Below, piece after piece: positions 20,478-27,525 of a DNA stretch of 32,894 nt. Position 1 is the stretch's first letter. Every line of letters starts with the position of its first letter. The DNA comes from Elysia marginata (taxonomy: Eukaryota; Mollusca; Gastropoda; Plakobranchidae): positions 123,258 through 156,151 of the forward strand of contig BMAT01005382.1 in the NCBI GenBank assembly GCA_019649035.1, given 5' to 3'. Both the position numbers and the translations under genes were made by a program. Under the pieces are notes generated by a model. The model made no database searches. It was not told where the DNA came from and saw only the letters and a list, made by a program, of their open reading frames with translations.

Positions 20478-22955
20478 AAACAACCTCCTGGATGTTGTGT
20501 TCAAAATTCTGTCAAAATTTTGAATATTAAAACTGCCTCGACCGAGATCTACGTGTAGTTTCAGATCTCTGTGTAGATTAGATGTAAAAATAATAAGATC
20601 TAGTTATAATTACATTTTCGTTTTGCGTATAAGTTGACCTACCGTTCCCTTTCCCTGTTTTATTTTTGTGTTCATAGATTTTTATTATTCTGCAAAACGT
20701 TAGCTTTTACGTTCTATTTTGTCAAATGTTAAATCATAAACAAACGCCCGGGAACACCAAGAAAAGGTGCACCAAAACAGTTTGCAAATGATATTTGTTG
20801 CGCATCCTTCTAGAATGCTAAAAAAATGCTTTGTTGAACATACCATCGAGCTTTTTTAATGGCTAGAACTTGAATCTAGGTCTAGCTGTTGACTTCACTT
20901 TTACTGAGATTAATTTTTGATGTGGAAAAGGAGATCTCCTAGAACTCACTTGAAATTTAAAAAAAAACACGACCTTGTAATTTTTCAGACGCCGTTGTCT
21001 TTAAATCATATCTTTTGAAGCCCTGCGTTATCTCACATTCAAGGACAAAACATGGACATTTTGGAGTTTAGCTCTATAACATAAGCGTATATCTCCATTT
21101 TGGGGGGCAATATTTAGTTATTCACATCATGCCATTATCACATCAGCTCTTTAGGTTGTAATAAAGAATTGAGGTGATCTGATCTTTCTTTGGATGATTT
21201 TTGACCCATCCAAAATTTTGCTTAGTAGTAGAACTAAGTGGTGCTAAAATTTTGAAGTCGATTTTTCAACACTATGATCAATAAAGTTAAAACATTTTTA
21301 AACCCAGGGAAAAACAGCTTTTGAACTGCTGCTTTAGTCATTGCCTTCTTCTTCTTCTTCTTCTTCTTCTTCTTCTTCTTCTTCTTCTTCTTCTTCTTCT
21401 TCCTCCTCCTCTTCTTTTTCTTCTTGTTCAGTGAATGCTGATGTTTTCTCTTTTCTCCTCCTTTATTTCTTTTTGTCTCCATCTTCTTATTTTTCTCTTA
21501 AGTTTTGTCTTTTCTTCTTTCATCTCCTCTTTTTCAAATTCTGCTCTCTCTTTTTCTTATTTTCTTTTTCTTCCTTCTTTTTATTTATCAATCTCTTTAT
21601 CCTTTTTGTTTAATTTTTGTGTCTAATCTTCCTCTTTTCTTCGTCTTCTGAAATTTTACAGTATCACTAGTTTCTCATCGTGGAATGGAAAGTATCTATA
21701 GATTCCAATGTATTCAAATTGACTTTTCTTCAATGAATAAAAATATTATCAGTATTTCAAGAGACAGAAGTAACTTTATTGACGGGAAAGCAATTTAATG
21801 GATGATTGATTCTGAACTGCTCTGTAGGCAAATCTGAAGTAAAGGTAAAGAAAAGTTTTAAAAACTTGTAAATAGTGTATAAGATTTTTAAAACTTGATT
21901 TCAATATATGAGATAGGTTGGCAAGTTCATAGTGTCAAAGTACACTGAATTTGAAGAGATCGTTAGCCCTGAGATCATCATTAATGATGGACTAGGCTTG
22001 CAAAAAAATTCAATCAATCAGCACTGTAGACCCTTCACACCATCATGAGTAAGTGTCACAAATCTCCATACATCTTTCAATAAAATTTGAGAGGACCGGT
22101 GAAGTCAAGGCTGTGCTAAATTTTACAAAAAACTCCAAAAAGATAGACCACTAGAGCTCTCATCCTAAAAAATTGTTGACACCTCGCTGCTGCTGGGCTT
22201 GTTTACCATAGAGGCTGGAGTTTTTGGCACATTCAACTAGTCTCACTGGGAACCGTGTTCATTTAAATCAGCCACCACATTAACAAAAAATCCATTTTGA
22301 CTCTGAGACATTCTCGTACTTTTAGAACCTTTTAGCTTAGAAAAACGCCCGGTCACTTATGGGGCCAACGAAAACGTTTTTTGGTTTGTTTCTTAGGATG
22401 GGACAATGTGGTTAAAAAAGGGAAGGCGCCAGAGTTATAACTTGTACTTAGTATAAGAAAGGTTTCGAATTCATTGGCACAAAACCAATCTATAGTTAAA
22501 TATTTTTTAGCACTAGGTTGAAACTGAAATCCTCCATTCCCGCTATCTTTTGCATGTTATTTTTTTCTGTCTGTCTAAGTGCCTGTTTGCCTGTTGGCCA
22601 GTCTTTTCGTCTGTTTCTCTCTTCCTCACTATTTCTGTGCCCTCTCTCCCTTAATTTTTAACAAAATTTTCTATTCTTTCCTTTCACCAGTATTTTATGA
22701 AGGTAAAAACATTCATCTAAAAAATATGCTATTTTTCCACTCACATGTTTATATTATTGTTTATACTTAAAAAATATCAACAAGGTATTTTTAGAGGACT
22801 AAAAAAAATAGACAAATGGTACATTTTCTGCAACTCTTACCTTTTATCTTCGTATCTTTCTCAAGCTCCAGTATCACATGACCTTGCAAAATTTGACCAG
22901 AGAAGTAAACGGCCTCAGGGTCAGTCAAAACGATGTCAAAAGTTTTCAACTTCAT
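1140..22955 (-). CDS. Alpha-arrestin (arrestin domain-containing protein), six exons, 3' end missing
   Basis: The coding sequence is the complement of join(1140-1404, 6610-6792, 7633-7815, 12169-12404, 14726-14872, 22841-22955): 1129 nt, 376 codons plus one base. All introns are GT-AG and phases match. Arrestin_N covers about residues 3-160 and holds RGKAFVHW (45-52) and SSFEGQYGFIRYWVK (120-134). Arrestin_C covers about 177-313 and holds LCCLCCVSGPI (177-187), KGYVPGE (196-202), LVLPPLPPS and the closing VGTVPI (308-313). These are hallmarks of the ARRDC2/3/4-TXNIP class. Family members are cytosolic adaptors that recruit NEDD4-type ubiquitin ligases to membrane proteins and steer endocytosis and sorting; that role is family knowledge. 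Human ARRDC3 is a little over 400 residues, so a short C-tail is missing here. PPxY motifs, which would confirm ligase binding, are not in the visible part. The family is secure, but the exact orthologue is not, so no symbol is given. Confidence 0.95.
1237..1281 (-). repeat. Coding microsatellite giving a His/Gln run (residues about 330-344)
   Basis: On the plus strand the DNA is an ATG-type trinucleotide run with GTG, TTG and CTG variants. On the coding strand it reads as CAT/CAC His codons broken by CAA/CAG Gln and one AAC Asn. The mix of CAT and CAC codons suggests some age or selection rather than a fresh expansion. The length probably varies among individuals. Confidence 0.85.
2880..3030 (+). 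repeat. Direct repeat family R2, copy 1
   Basis: The segment containing CAGTTCCAGCTGAC and CAGTGGAAACTTTCTGA, then GGTGAGTAGTAG, recurs at 3800-3985 in the same orientation with about 80 percent identity over the best 85 bases. No open frame is shared, no terminal repeats are seen and the family is not recognised. Confidence 0.65.
3258..3425. repeat. CT-rich low-complexity tract with internal duplication
   Basis: This is polypyrimidine DNA on the plus strand. Inside it a unit beginning CCCTCTCTCTTTCTCGCTCT occurs twice in tandem, about 45 bases apart, showing local duplication beyond a plain dinucleotide repeat. Confidence 0.75.
3800..3985 (+). repeat. Direct repeat family R2, copy 2
   Basis: This is the partner of 2880-3030, about 930 bp away. 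It has a C-rich insertion (a run of nine C, then CTCCCCCGCGCG) where copy 1 has a short CTCCCCC. Either a local duplication with later divergence or two insertions of one short element could explain the pair. Confidence 0.65.
4496..4732 (-). pseudogene. Possible LINE C-terminal scrap (Cys-rich end)
   Basis: A 78-residue open stretch on the minus strand includes AYHMHKRRLKDSTMCRQCKE. Several invertebrate non-LTR retrotransposons end with a stretch of the form Y-x-(L/M)-H-(K/R)-x-x-L-x-DS-x-x-CR-x-C-x-E. Only this short block resembles them, and the flanks on either side are unreadable. It lies within intron 5 in the sense of the host gene. It could be chance; no other function is suggested. 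Confidence 0.35.
6610..6792 (-). CDS. Alpha-arrestin exon 5 (middle of Arrestin_C)
   Basis: The acceptor GACCTCCAG precedes 6792, with a T-rich tract further back. The donor GTAGGA follows 6610. The exon has 61 codons (residues 228-288, phase 0 to 0). It begins TTTFHTPTKTRTVTQTVARM, a Thr-rich strand, and runs on through SWDGDRLVLPPLPPSYMIGC to IKYTLE. The W-x-G-x-x-L-x-(I/L)-PP-x-x-PS-x-x-x-C-x-I-x-x-(V/I)-x-Y-x-L pattern is classic Arrestin_C. Exons 4 and 5 happen to have the same length. Confidence 0.95.
7011..7155 (+). repeat. 24-bp minisatellite, about six copies
   Basis: Units start at about 7011, 7035, 7058, 7081, 7105 and 7129. The consensus is close to ATTAATATCCGGACCAGCCA plus ACCA. 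Copies differ at a few positions each (ATAC/ATCC/ATCA; CTGACC/CGGACC/AGGACC), so the array is not recent. It lies in intron 4. Confidence 0.85.
7155..7395 (+). repeat. CCAA/CAAT-rich low-complexity stretch
   Basis: Loose reiterations of ACCAACCAATCA and AATAAATAAATA follow the minisatellite without a fixed period. They may be decayed copies of the same array or a separate degenerate tetranucleotide repeat. Confidence 0.6.
7443..7623. mobile_element. Small MITE, copy 1 (Tc1/mariner-pogo type ends)
   Basis: The ends AGTGGAATCCTGATAAAGTC and, in reverse complement, AGTGGAATCCACTTAAAGTC form terminal inverted repeats that continue through CAACACCT. Internal GACTTTAAGCAAG motifs repeat. A second copy at 29529-29689 has a clear TA target duplication. 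The size (181 bp), CAGT-type ends and TA target fit a nonautonomous element of the Tc1/mariner-pogo group; that placement is inference. The near end sits ten bases inside intron 4. Confidence 0.8.
7633..7815 (-). CDS. Alpha-arrestin exon 4 (hinge and first strands of Arrestin_C)
   Basis: The acceptor TTCATGCAG precedes 7815. The donor is ATG/GTAATA after 7633, a weak match to the consensus. The exon has 61 whole codons (residues 167-227, phase 0 to 0). It reads EPTSNEKEKRLCCLCCVSGP, then ITASVRLAQKGYVPGEPVYV and so on to SVELLM. The K-x-LCC-x-x-C-x-SGPI cysteine motif (177-187) followed by KGY-x-PGE is diagnostic for Arrestin_C of the ARRDC2/3/4-TXNIP class. The four Cys match or exceed the usual three. 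A MITE starts ten bases into the following intron. Confidence 0.95.
9085..9325 (+). pseudogene. Probable mariner-type transposase fossil, C-terminal end
   Basis: One plus-strand frame reads KNPKEDQKFDTD, then GTFIKEGLY, a stop, and MAHLYLKCFICQSRWFNKK. Mariner transposases near their end have L-x-x-K-F/R-F-x-(S/T)D, then F-x-x-G-(I/L)-x-x-L-x-x-R-x-x-KC-(I/F) and finally a G-x-Y/W-x-K. The order and spacing match, but sequence identity is low and there are stops in every frame upstream. No terminal repeats were found. Another decayed coding remnant cannot be excluded. Confidence 0.4.
9391..9459 (+). repeat. (CAT)23 microsatellite
   Basis: This is a perfect trinucleotide run in intron 3, just downstream of the mariner-like remnant. 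Its perfection suggests recent expansion. It opens a poly-Asp frame on the minus strand that is not a gene. Confidence 0.95.
9699..9760 (+). repeat. 31-bp tandem duplication
   Basis: The unit AACAGAACTCACGTTTCTTA plus ATCATCAAAT is repeated directly with one or two changes (CAGAACTC to CAGAATTC). Only two copies occur. Confidence 0.9.
10270..10850 (+). mobile_element. RTE-like LINE, truncated 3' end with broken ORF
   Basis: Plus-strand frames give the C-terminal end of an endonuclease-reverse transcriptase protein. Pieces are RIAQTTAALTKLN, then SSKIRLLRSLIMSIFLYAC, then RRLLSISCKEQTTNE, then RRRIENAIEPHVDFLTIVRQ, and RRRGRQKKRWEDNIREWTGL. LYAC-x-S-x-TL, (H/V)DFLTIV-x-x-RKLKWY and GRRRGRQKKRWEDNI-x-EWTG are typical of RTE-clade and related LINEs in many invertebrates. 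At least two frame changes and a stop near 10477 break the frame. The 3' end shows GGTACA repeats (10831-10848), as expected for RTE tails. It is 5' truncated and antisense to the host gene in intron 3. Confidence 0.9.
10922..10952 (+). repeat. CAA-rich run
   Basis: An AACAAAAACAACAACAAAAA type run lies about 75 bp beyond the LINE tail. Similar CAA runs occur at 20443, 24540, 26333 and 31706. Confidence 0.8.
12169..12404 (-). CDS. Alpha-arrestin exon 3 (core of Arrestin_N)
   Basis: The acceptor CTTTTAG precedes 12404 and the donor GTAAGT follows 12169; phase 1 in, 0 out. Residues 88-166 include LEAGQYTYPFQFRIP, SSFEGQYGFIRYWVK (120-134), the IERPW strand (137-141) and FFSVICPVDLN (150-160), which closes the N domain. 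The G-x-(Y/H)-x-(Y/F)-P-F-x-F-x-(I/L)-P motif and the SSFEG-x-(Y/H)-G-x-(I/V)-RYWVK motif are the most conserved parts of the family and identify the gene securely. Confidence 0.97.
12470..12960 (+). mobile_element. Second LINE 3' end, heavily broken
   Basis: Frames read DKVFRASVENF, then LYGSAAWIQR, AYTKMLRVVKGV, LYGKWPSITTTVKK, MRLRFSGHCQRNKKEMMHEL, VYIDQLEQDTGIPREYPACE and VIANVSTAVV. This order (LYGSETW, YT-x-MLR, LYG-x-(I/L)P, R-x-x-R-x-x-(G/A)H-x-x-R, D-x-L-x-x-DTG, A-x-x-DR, S-x-A-V) is the usual C-terminal end of a LINE ORF2 type common in cnidarians and molluscs. It differs from the element at 10270, so two families are present. Several frame changes and stops occur. It is antisense to the host gene in intron 2. 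Confidence 0.85.
13621..13935 (+). repeat. GA-rich microsatellite/polypurine tract
   Basis: GAGAGA arrays are interrupted by AAAG, GATTGAG and GGTAGAG. A larger unit, GGTAGAGAGAGAGAAAGAGA plus GAGATTGAGAGA, recurs at about 13805 and 13851. A T/G run with GGGGGGGAGGGGG precedes it (13706-13727). The long purine strand favours triplex (H-DNA) folding in principle. Confidence 0.9.
14726..14872 (-). CDS. Alpha-arrestin exon 2 (Arrestin_N, RGKAFVHW strand)
   Basis: The acceptor TAATTTCAG precedes 14872 and the donor GTGAGA follows 14726, phase 1 to 1. Residues 39-87 read GIRMTIRGKAFVHWSEQ, then a Gly/Arg/His-rich loop, then SATEEYFDFSQQLLSK. In alpha-arrestins the K-x-I-R-x-x-x-RGKA-x-V-x-W strand is followed by a variable loop and then T-E-x-Y-F. 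That is the order seen here. The length is normal and there are no internal stops. Confidence 0.94.
15006..15151. mobile_element. Foldback MITE with 54-bp terminal inverted repeats
   Basis: The arms at 15006-15059 and 15098-15151 begin AAAATGCTGTTTCGTAAATG and AAAATGCTCTTTTGTAAATG (the latter on the complement). They are about 85 percent identical over 54 bases, with a 38-base loop. At 146 bp it is too short to encode anything. Target duplications are not clear. The 16-mer TAAATGAAAGGCTTAG from the left arm also occurs near 5916-5931. Confidence 0.75.
15599..15783. repeat. Dispersed repeat family R1, copy 2
   Basis: This partner of 427-592 has TACATGACGCGTATCCCGTA, a CGGGCCGGCC core, CCGTTTTTGCTTTCCC and AAAAAGGGTGTATGTAATA. 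It is GC-rich compared with its surroundings and CpG-rich in the core. Confidence 0.6.
16389..16476 (+). repeat. (CTA)n microsatellite
   Basis: This CTA/ACT run of nearly 30 units has point interruptions (TGC, AGT). It ends in AGTAGTAGTA, the complement of its own beginning, so it can fold on itself. Confidence 0.9.
17074..17100 (+). other. G-quadruplex-type run
   Basis: Plus-strand runs of four, five, six, three and four G are separated by single bases, followed by further GGG/GGAGG. This meets the simple four-run G-quadruplex pattern. It lies on the template strand of the host gene, within intron 1. Confidence 0.7.
18748..18940 (+). repeat. GA/GATA compound microsatellite
   Basis: GAGA arrays alternate with GATAGATAGA and with AGACAGATAGTGAGAGGAAG. 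The last occurs twice (about 18788 and 18839), showing a duplicated block of about 50 bp. Confidence 0.9.
20397..20477 (+). repeat. Poly-C / poly-A / CAAA / CAA compound repeat
   Basis: About 17 C are followed by about 13 A, then AAACAAACAAACAAAG and (CAA)n. Such compound tails may mark the 3' end of a retroposed element, but no element body is recognised beside it. Confidence 0.9.
21345..21650 (+). repeat. (TTC)n microsatellite passing into polypyrimidine DNA
   Basis: A near-perfect (CTT)n run spans 21345-21402, then pyrimidine-rich DNA with short TTTCTT motifs continues to about 21650. Frames through it give poly-Ser or poly-Lys that are not genes. Confidence 0.9.
22841..22955 (-). CDS. 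Alpha-arrestin exon 1 (start codon, first strands of Arrestin_N)
   Basis: The ATG at 22955-22953 opens MKLKTFDIVLTDPEAVYFSG, followed by QILQGHVILELEKDTKIK. This is the usual alpha-arrestin opening: a short basic lead, an F-x-I strand, then the Y-x-x-GQ-x-x-x-G-x-V-x-L-E pattern. The exon ends AAAG before GTAAGAG (phase 1). The same frame runs open upstream to about 22979 without another ATG, so this ATG is chosen. It also puts the first strand at the family's usual place. No pyrimidine-rich acceptor is visible just upstream, so this may be the true first exon, with a 5' UTR reaching towards the TATA-like site near 23140. Confidence 0.93.
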
Positions 22956-23138
22956 ACTTAGTGTCCCAAAGATTAGCACTCGGACTTTGATGAACGTGTT
23001 CTGTTCTGTTTCCTCATAACTACTATTGGCTTGGTAAGTTTGGGTGTAGATTTACTCGTCGCAATCTTCGCTCTGACCAGTTTATTTAACGACATTGTTC
23101 CTTGTTTTTCTTAGTATCTCAGAACTTCATTGGTCTTG

Positions 23139-23146
23139 TATTTATA
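23139..23146 (-). promoter_or_regulatory. TATA-box match TATAAATA
   Basis: This is an exact TATAAATA on the gene strand, in GGTATAAATACAAG. In AT-rich DNA such a match is expected by chance every few kb, so position is the main support. Confidence 0.4.
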
Positions 23147-23411
23147 CCACTAGTCATCTGATTAGGGTGTTCTAAGAAACATTACGAGTTCTAATGTGAG
23201 GTTACAGCTTCATCTGGTGAAGAAAAAAAGAAAGCCCATTAGGTCTAGTAATTAAAATGTTTCTGTTCGTGACAAATTTTCTTTTCTTTTTCTTGTAATG
23301 TCGTTTACGATCGGCTGGCTAATAGCTCGCGGCACGCTTTTATCCCACTTGGCCAAATGTACTATAAGTTAAGTTATGAACGCGAACCGGTTGAACAACC
23401 AACAACTCATT

Positions 23412-23426
23412 GCCCCCGCCCACGTG
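23412..23426 (-). promoter_or_regulatory. Overlapping E-box and GC-box
   Basis: CACGTG runs straight into GGGCGGGGGC on the gene strand. CACGTG binds bHLH-zip factors (Myc/Max, Mlx/Mondo, USF) and GGGCGGGG binds Sp/KLF factors. It is striking in otherwise AT-rich DNA about 460 bp before the start codon. Confidence 0.4.
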
Positions 23427-23450
23427 TAAATACACATTTGTTTTTAAAGT

Positions 23451-26130
23451 TTAGCATAACATTTATTTTCTACCTCAAAGCAAGGAAAATAGCTCTTGTG
23501 AGACAAAAAAAAACTTTTTTGTATTTTTTGGGCACATTTACTATTATTTCTTCACAATGAATCAGAAGATTGAATATTTATTTCCTAGTTAGTATCCCAT
23601 TTTCCCTTACAACTTTAAGTTTATTTTTATCATGCTCTCCATAGATCTAAACACGAGAAAAGCCTTAAGCTCAATAGCATGGTGCCAGATAAGCGTTAAA
23701 ACAAGAGTTGCGACATTTCCTTACAACTGAACACCTTAGAATACAACAGTATGTTATTGTAAACCAGACTACATATTAAATTTTAGCAGCTGTAAACAAG
23801 TTTGTTTATTTTGTTTTTCAAACTGAAAATCTAGGGAAAATGACTCATTAAGTATAATATTTGTACAATGAATGAATCTGGCACATACGTTTTGAAAATG
23901 TAGAATTCAAGAAGAAAAAAAGCAGGTAGTTCCATATTATTTTCGTACAAGGGAATTTCTTAAAAAGTCTAAAGTTAAAATATTCTAGAATCTAGTTCGT
24001 AAACCTATTTTAGCGTTGAAAGCTCAGAAAAATAAACAAAAAAAGCCTTATCACGTATTAGTAGTATAATTCAAAAAATTATTAAAGATAAACATATATA
24101 AACATAAAATGATTCTCGTCAGAACCATACACAAGAAAGCGCAAAGTAGAAACATTATATCATACATTTTATGAATTGTTTTACTCTTTGAAGACCAATT
24201 TTTAGTGTACCCTGAAGTTTACTCCATTTTTCCTTATGGTTAAATATGCAAGTTGAGTTCTTAAAACACGCGAAGCCCTTGTTACATTTCTGGTTGATAT
24301 TCATGAGGAGCGATTGTAGTAAAATATTATTACACCCGCTTTTATAAAATTTAAAAAAAAACTTGACGATTACATGTAAGTTATGCCATTTACTAAAAAA
24401 AAAGTAAAATAACACATACTTTTAAAGTAAGAACTCTCAATGAATAAAATAATAAAATCTTCAAATTCTTATCCCCAACACGAGGAAAAAGTTTTATCTA
24501 GTGCCAAAACTTGGCATTTATTTTGTGTAATAGTTATAACAACGACAACAGCAACAAAAACAACAACATCAACAACGGCAACAGAAATATATTATTGCAA
24601 CTTCATCAATTTTTGAAATACCGCCCCTCCAAAAAAAACAAAAAACAAAAACAAATTAACTTATTGTTTTAAAGTTTATCATTTGCCATGCTCGTATTAG
24701 TAAAACTTTGCCAAAGCTAACTCACATAATTATGCAGATTGGATACCAGCTAGACCTTAGGTAATAGTTATACAATCTTCTCGCTTCACAGCGCATTTAT
24801 TTTATGTCAACGTTAATTATGATGCCTTCATAACAAGAACGGTTAGTGGAGGGAAATAGTGGAGGGAAATAGTGGAGTCTCTCTAAGTGTAGCAGTTGAC
24901 TGTAGGCTAACCAAGGTTACACCGTTTTAAAGTTCACTATCAACTTTTGATTTCACTATTTTGGACAGTAACTAAGACAATTAATATGTTATCAAAGAAC
25001 AAGATCTATGAATTAAGAGTGCAACCTAGAGCAGTACTAATATTTAACTAGTTTTGAAAATTAGACTTCCAAACCAGATTTGGAATTGAATCAGGTCTAG
25101 GTAGATATCTAAATCTATAGTTTATTAAGTTCACTTTCAAAAAGTAGGTCTGTAAAAAAATTATGATGTTGATGAACCTTCTTTACTAAGCCTAAGCGGA
25201 ACCAAATTACCACTACAATTAGCCTCTTCCCGCAATTATTGTACTTCAATGATAATAATGCATCGATAAAACCGTATTCTTAATGTCGCTTACCATATTC
25301 CTCGAAAAATGCAAAAGTTTTAGTTGTCTAGGTTTCCAGTCTCGGACTCTCAGAAGATGCGGAAGTAGGTACCTTTTAAAGTATGCTCAACCGGGGAACT
25401 TCGGTCTTTTCAAAGTATCCGCGCTATGATCAAAGATAAAACGCTCGCTCAGGCCTTAACTTAAGTTAAATTTACGAAGCGAGTGTACCGCATCAGTTCT
25501 GCCAAGTCGGTGCTCCACTAGATGTAGATCTAACCTAACTTAGTGCGTACGTTTATGATGAGGCTTGCCTTCTAAGCAGTGGCTGCGTAACAATTTAATT
25601 ACTGCACGGCGTGTGCACGCATAATTATGATTAGATGTACCGCCTGGAAACTCACACTGAAATGCTAAAAAAAAAAAAAAACACTCGCAGAGTGGGTGGC
25701 CTTTTTGAATTATGCCGTCCATGCATAGAGGGAGTCATGCTAATGCGAGAATGCATTGGAATTAAGGGACTACGTGTAGTTTTATTGCGGTTCAAAGGCT
25801 TTGTTTTTATGGTCTATGAGGGTTTATTTAGAATCGATGGCTTTGTTGTCGTATTGCAGTTACAGTTTCAATGAGTGTTTTATACTTTCTCTTGCCATAA
25901 CAATTGCACTACACACACACTGAAAGGTTGATATGCCCATAAGATGGTTTATACCAACGTCCAAATTCAATATCTGGGTATCACTTCTAACTATAAAATC
26001 CTGAAGTGAGCATTTTATTTAATGAACAGAGTTTCCCCCCCCCTCCCACACACGCACTCACACACAGCCACACACAAACTTTAAAATACTTGTAATTAAA
26101 GTGAGACTACCATTAGTAATTGTTAAATTT
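23451..26130. other. Upstream AT-rich DNA, no gene seen
   Basis: It contains a CAA-type run (24538-24585), a 14-bp tandem repeat (24846-24876), a 14-bp perfect palindrome (25456-25469), a poly-A run (25667-25681) and C/CA-rich DNA (26034-26071). Open frames here are short, biased by AT or repeats, and show no domain. Confidence 0.6.
24846..24876 (+). repeat. 14-bp tandem repeat, just over two copies
   Basis: AGTGGAGGGAAAT is repeated directly twice, and a third partial AGTGGAG follows. Confidence 0.85.
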
Positions 26131-26542
26131 AAGTTGTTGTTTTCACAATGATCTTTTTTATCTTTGCACACACTCTCATGCAGATTTTTAGTGTGAACTA
26201 TCGTAAACAGTGTTTTTCATTATGGACTGCAACGATTGATTCGATAGTTAAAAAACAATTAGTGGCAAAACTATGTAAAAAGAAAACATGATGTGTTAAA
26301 AATTTTTATCTCTCAATCTATAGTGGCCAAACAAAAACAACAACAACAACAACAACAAAAAGTTTAAGTCTTCTTAATTTTCACAATGCGCCGTTTTTGT
26401 TTTTGGTATTAACAAAACGTACGCGTATATTTGTGTTAAGGTTAATTATTTTGATTAAAAAACTGTTTACCATAGTTTACACTAAAAATCTGCTTGACAG
26501 TGTGTGCAAAGAGAAAAAAGAACTTTGTGAAAACAACAAGTT
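26131..26542. mobile_element. MITE with 87-bp terminal inverted repeats
   Basis: The arms 26131-26217 and 26456-26542 match as inverted repeats at about 89 percent. They share TCTTTGCACACACT, GCAGATTTTTAGTGT and GTAAACAGT. The 238-bp centre holds a (CAA)n run and has no open frame. The total is 412 bp. The long, well-kept arms suggest moderate age. No clear target duplication is visible and the superfamily is not assigned. Confidence 0.85.
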
Positions 26543-26577
26543 GTTAGCTTGTTCCATGAAATAACAATGTTTTTCCC

Positions 26578-26790
26578 TGCTAAGCATCGGCGCATATTTT
26601 CAATCAAACTCATCTACAGCTAGCTACGCATTAGACAAACGCTATTTAGCATTTCTGACAAGAATATAATTATGAGAACATAAACAGCGCAGCTTTGCCT
26701 CTTGTGGTTTATTTTTAAGGCAGAAGGTTCAGCTTTCTCCCTACCTCAGCTTCCCTTCTCATTACTAATTGGTGGAAGCGGATTAGGAGA
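26578..26790. repeat. Direct repeat family R3, copy 1
   Basis: This shares CTAAGCATC, CTACGCATTA, TGACAAGAA, ATGAGAAC, CAGCTTCCCTT and a TGGAAG end, in that order, with 27005-27215. Spacing differs by small indels and overall identity is roughly two thirds. It starts about 35 bp after the 412-bp MITE. Confidence 0.6.
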
Positions 26791-27004
26791 AGAGAGTTAG
26801 AGGAAAACGCGACGTGTTACTGCTCTCTAACTTTCAATCTTTGACAAAGCTGAAAAAAAAATAATAAAAGGTCAAGTTTTTTAAAACCTTCTACTCTGCC
26901 ATTTTAGTCTTTGATGTAAACATTAAAAATATACTTAGCCTACTTGAGTAAAGGCTCCAAATATTTTTTTTTCCTGAAAAAAAAACCACATTACAATTTT
27001 ATTT

Positions 27005-27215
27005 GGTGCTAAGCATCAACAAATGCCTTCTGTCATGCTTATCAACAACTACGCATTACAAAAAGAAAGTTTTTTTTTAACGTTTTTGACAAGAACATGA
27101 GAACCTGAACAACGTAGCTCTACCGGCTGGTTCATTGTTCTGAAGAACATTCAACTTACTGCTTCAGCTTCCCTTTACATTAGACATATTATTATCAGTG
27201 GAAGGTAATTAGACT
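27005..27215. repeat. Direct repeat family R3, copy 2
   Basis: This is the same unit as 26578-26790, about 427 bp further on. It is followed closely by an antisense SINE-like head at 27418-27490. The block may be the body of that retroposon, with copy 1 a headless copy; this is inference. Confidence 0.6.
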
Positions 27216-27417
27216 CGAATCAGGTAGGCAAATACTCGAGAGTTCAGTTCCCCAAAAAACACTAGGAAAAAATTCCTTTTATGCACATTCTTCGAGTTTG
27301 AACGCCAACTCATCGAACCTTGAGAAATAACGGAGAAAGAAAGGCAGTTACAAAGTTTGGACTGCAATGTAGCTAGACAAATTGAAAGGTATGAACGCGA
27401 TACTCTGGAGCATAGGC

Positions 27418-27490
27418 AGGGAAAGATTTGAACCCGTATCTTCTTCCCGACGGCACCCGCTGGGTTGTGTGACTTCAAACACTATACTCA
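27418..27490 (-). mobile_element. tRNA-like SINE head (minus strand)
   Basis: Read on the minus strand it is GAGTATAGTGTTTGAAGTCA, then CACAACCCAGCGGGTGCCGT, then CGGGAAGAAGATACGGGTTC plus AAATC. The B-box match GGGTTCAAATC is good and the A-box is degenerate, spaced as in a tRNA. No acceptor stem pairs, so it is not a working tRNA. The layout fits the tRNA-derived head of an invertebrate SINE. Confidence 0.6.
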
Positions 27491-27525
27491 CTCTTTTCAG
27501 CTGTCACTTTTTCAATCAGTTCGTT

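Larger units (their letters stand above)
14873..22840 (-). other. Intron 1 (7968 bp)
   Basis: This long first intron holds a foldback MITE (15006-15151), the second R1 repeat (15599-15783), a (CTA)n run, a G-quadruplex-type run (17074-17100), a GA/GATA tract, a C/A/CAA compound repeat and a TTC repeat. Nothing was recognised in 17240-18660, 18960-20390 or 21660-22830. Confidence 0.75.
22956..23450 (-). promoter_or_regulatory. Candidate promoter and 5' UTR region of the alpha-arrestin
   Basis: Going upstream on the minus strand, a perfect TATAAATA lies at 23146-23139, about 185 bp before the ATG. A second TATA-like GATAAAAG is near 23344-23337. A joined E-box and GC-box, CACGTGGGCGGGGGC, is at 23426-23412. 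The TATA would put the start near 23115 and give a 5' UTR of roughly 160 nt. These are sequence matches only. TXNIP and ARRDC4 of vertebrates are driven by MondoA/ChREBP through paired E-boxes; only one perfect E-box is visible here, so that link is weak. Confidence 0.4.

Noticed and set aside
21234-21626. Lys-rich, Ser-rich and Phe-rich frames
   Set aside because: They are translations of the TTC repeat and pyrimidine-rich DNA.
25635-25874. 79-codon plus-strand frame rich in Val, Leu and Phe
   Set aside because: It begins in a poly-A run, has no recognised domain and lies in AT-rich DNA; probably chance.
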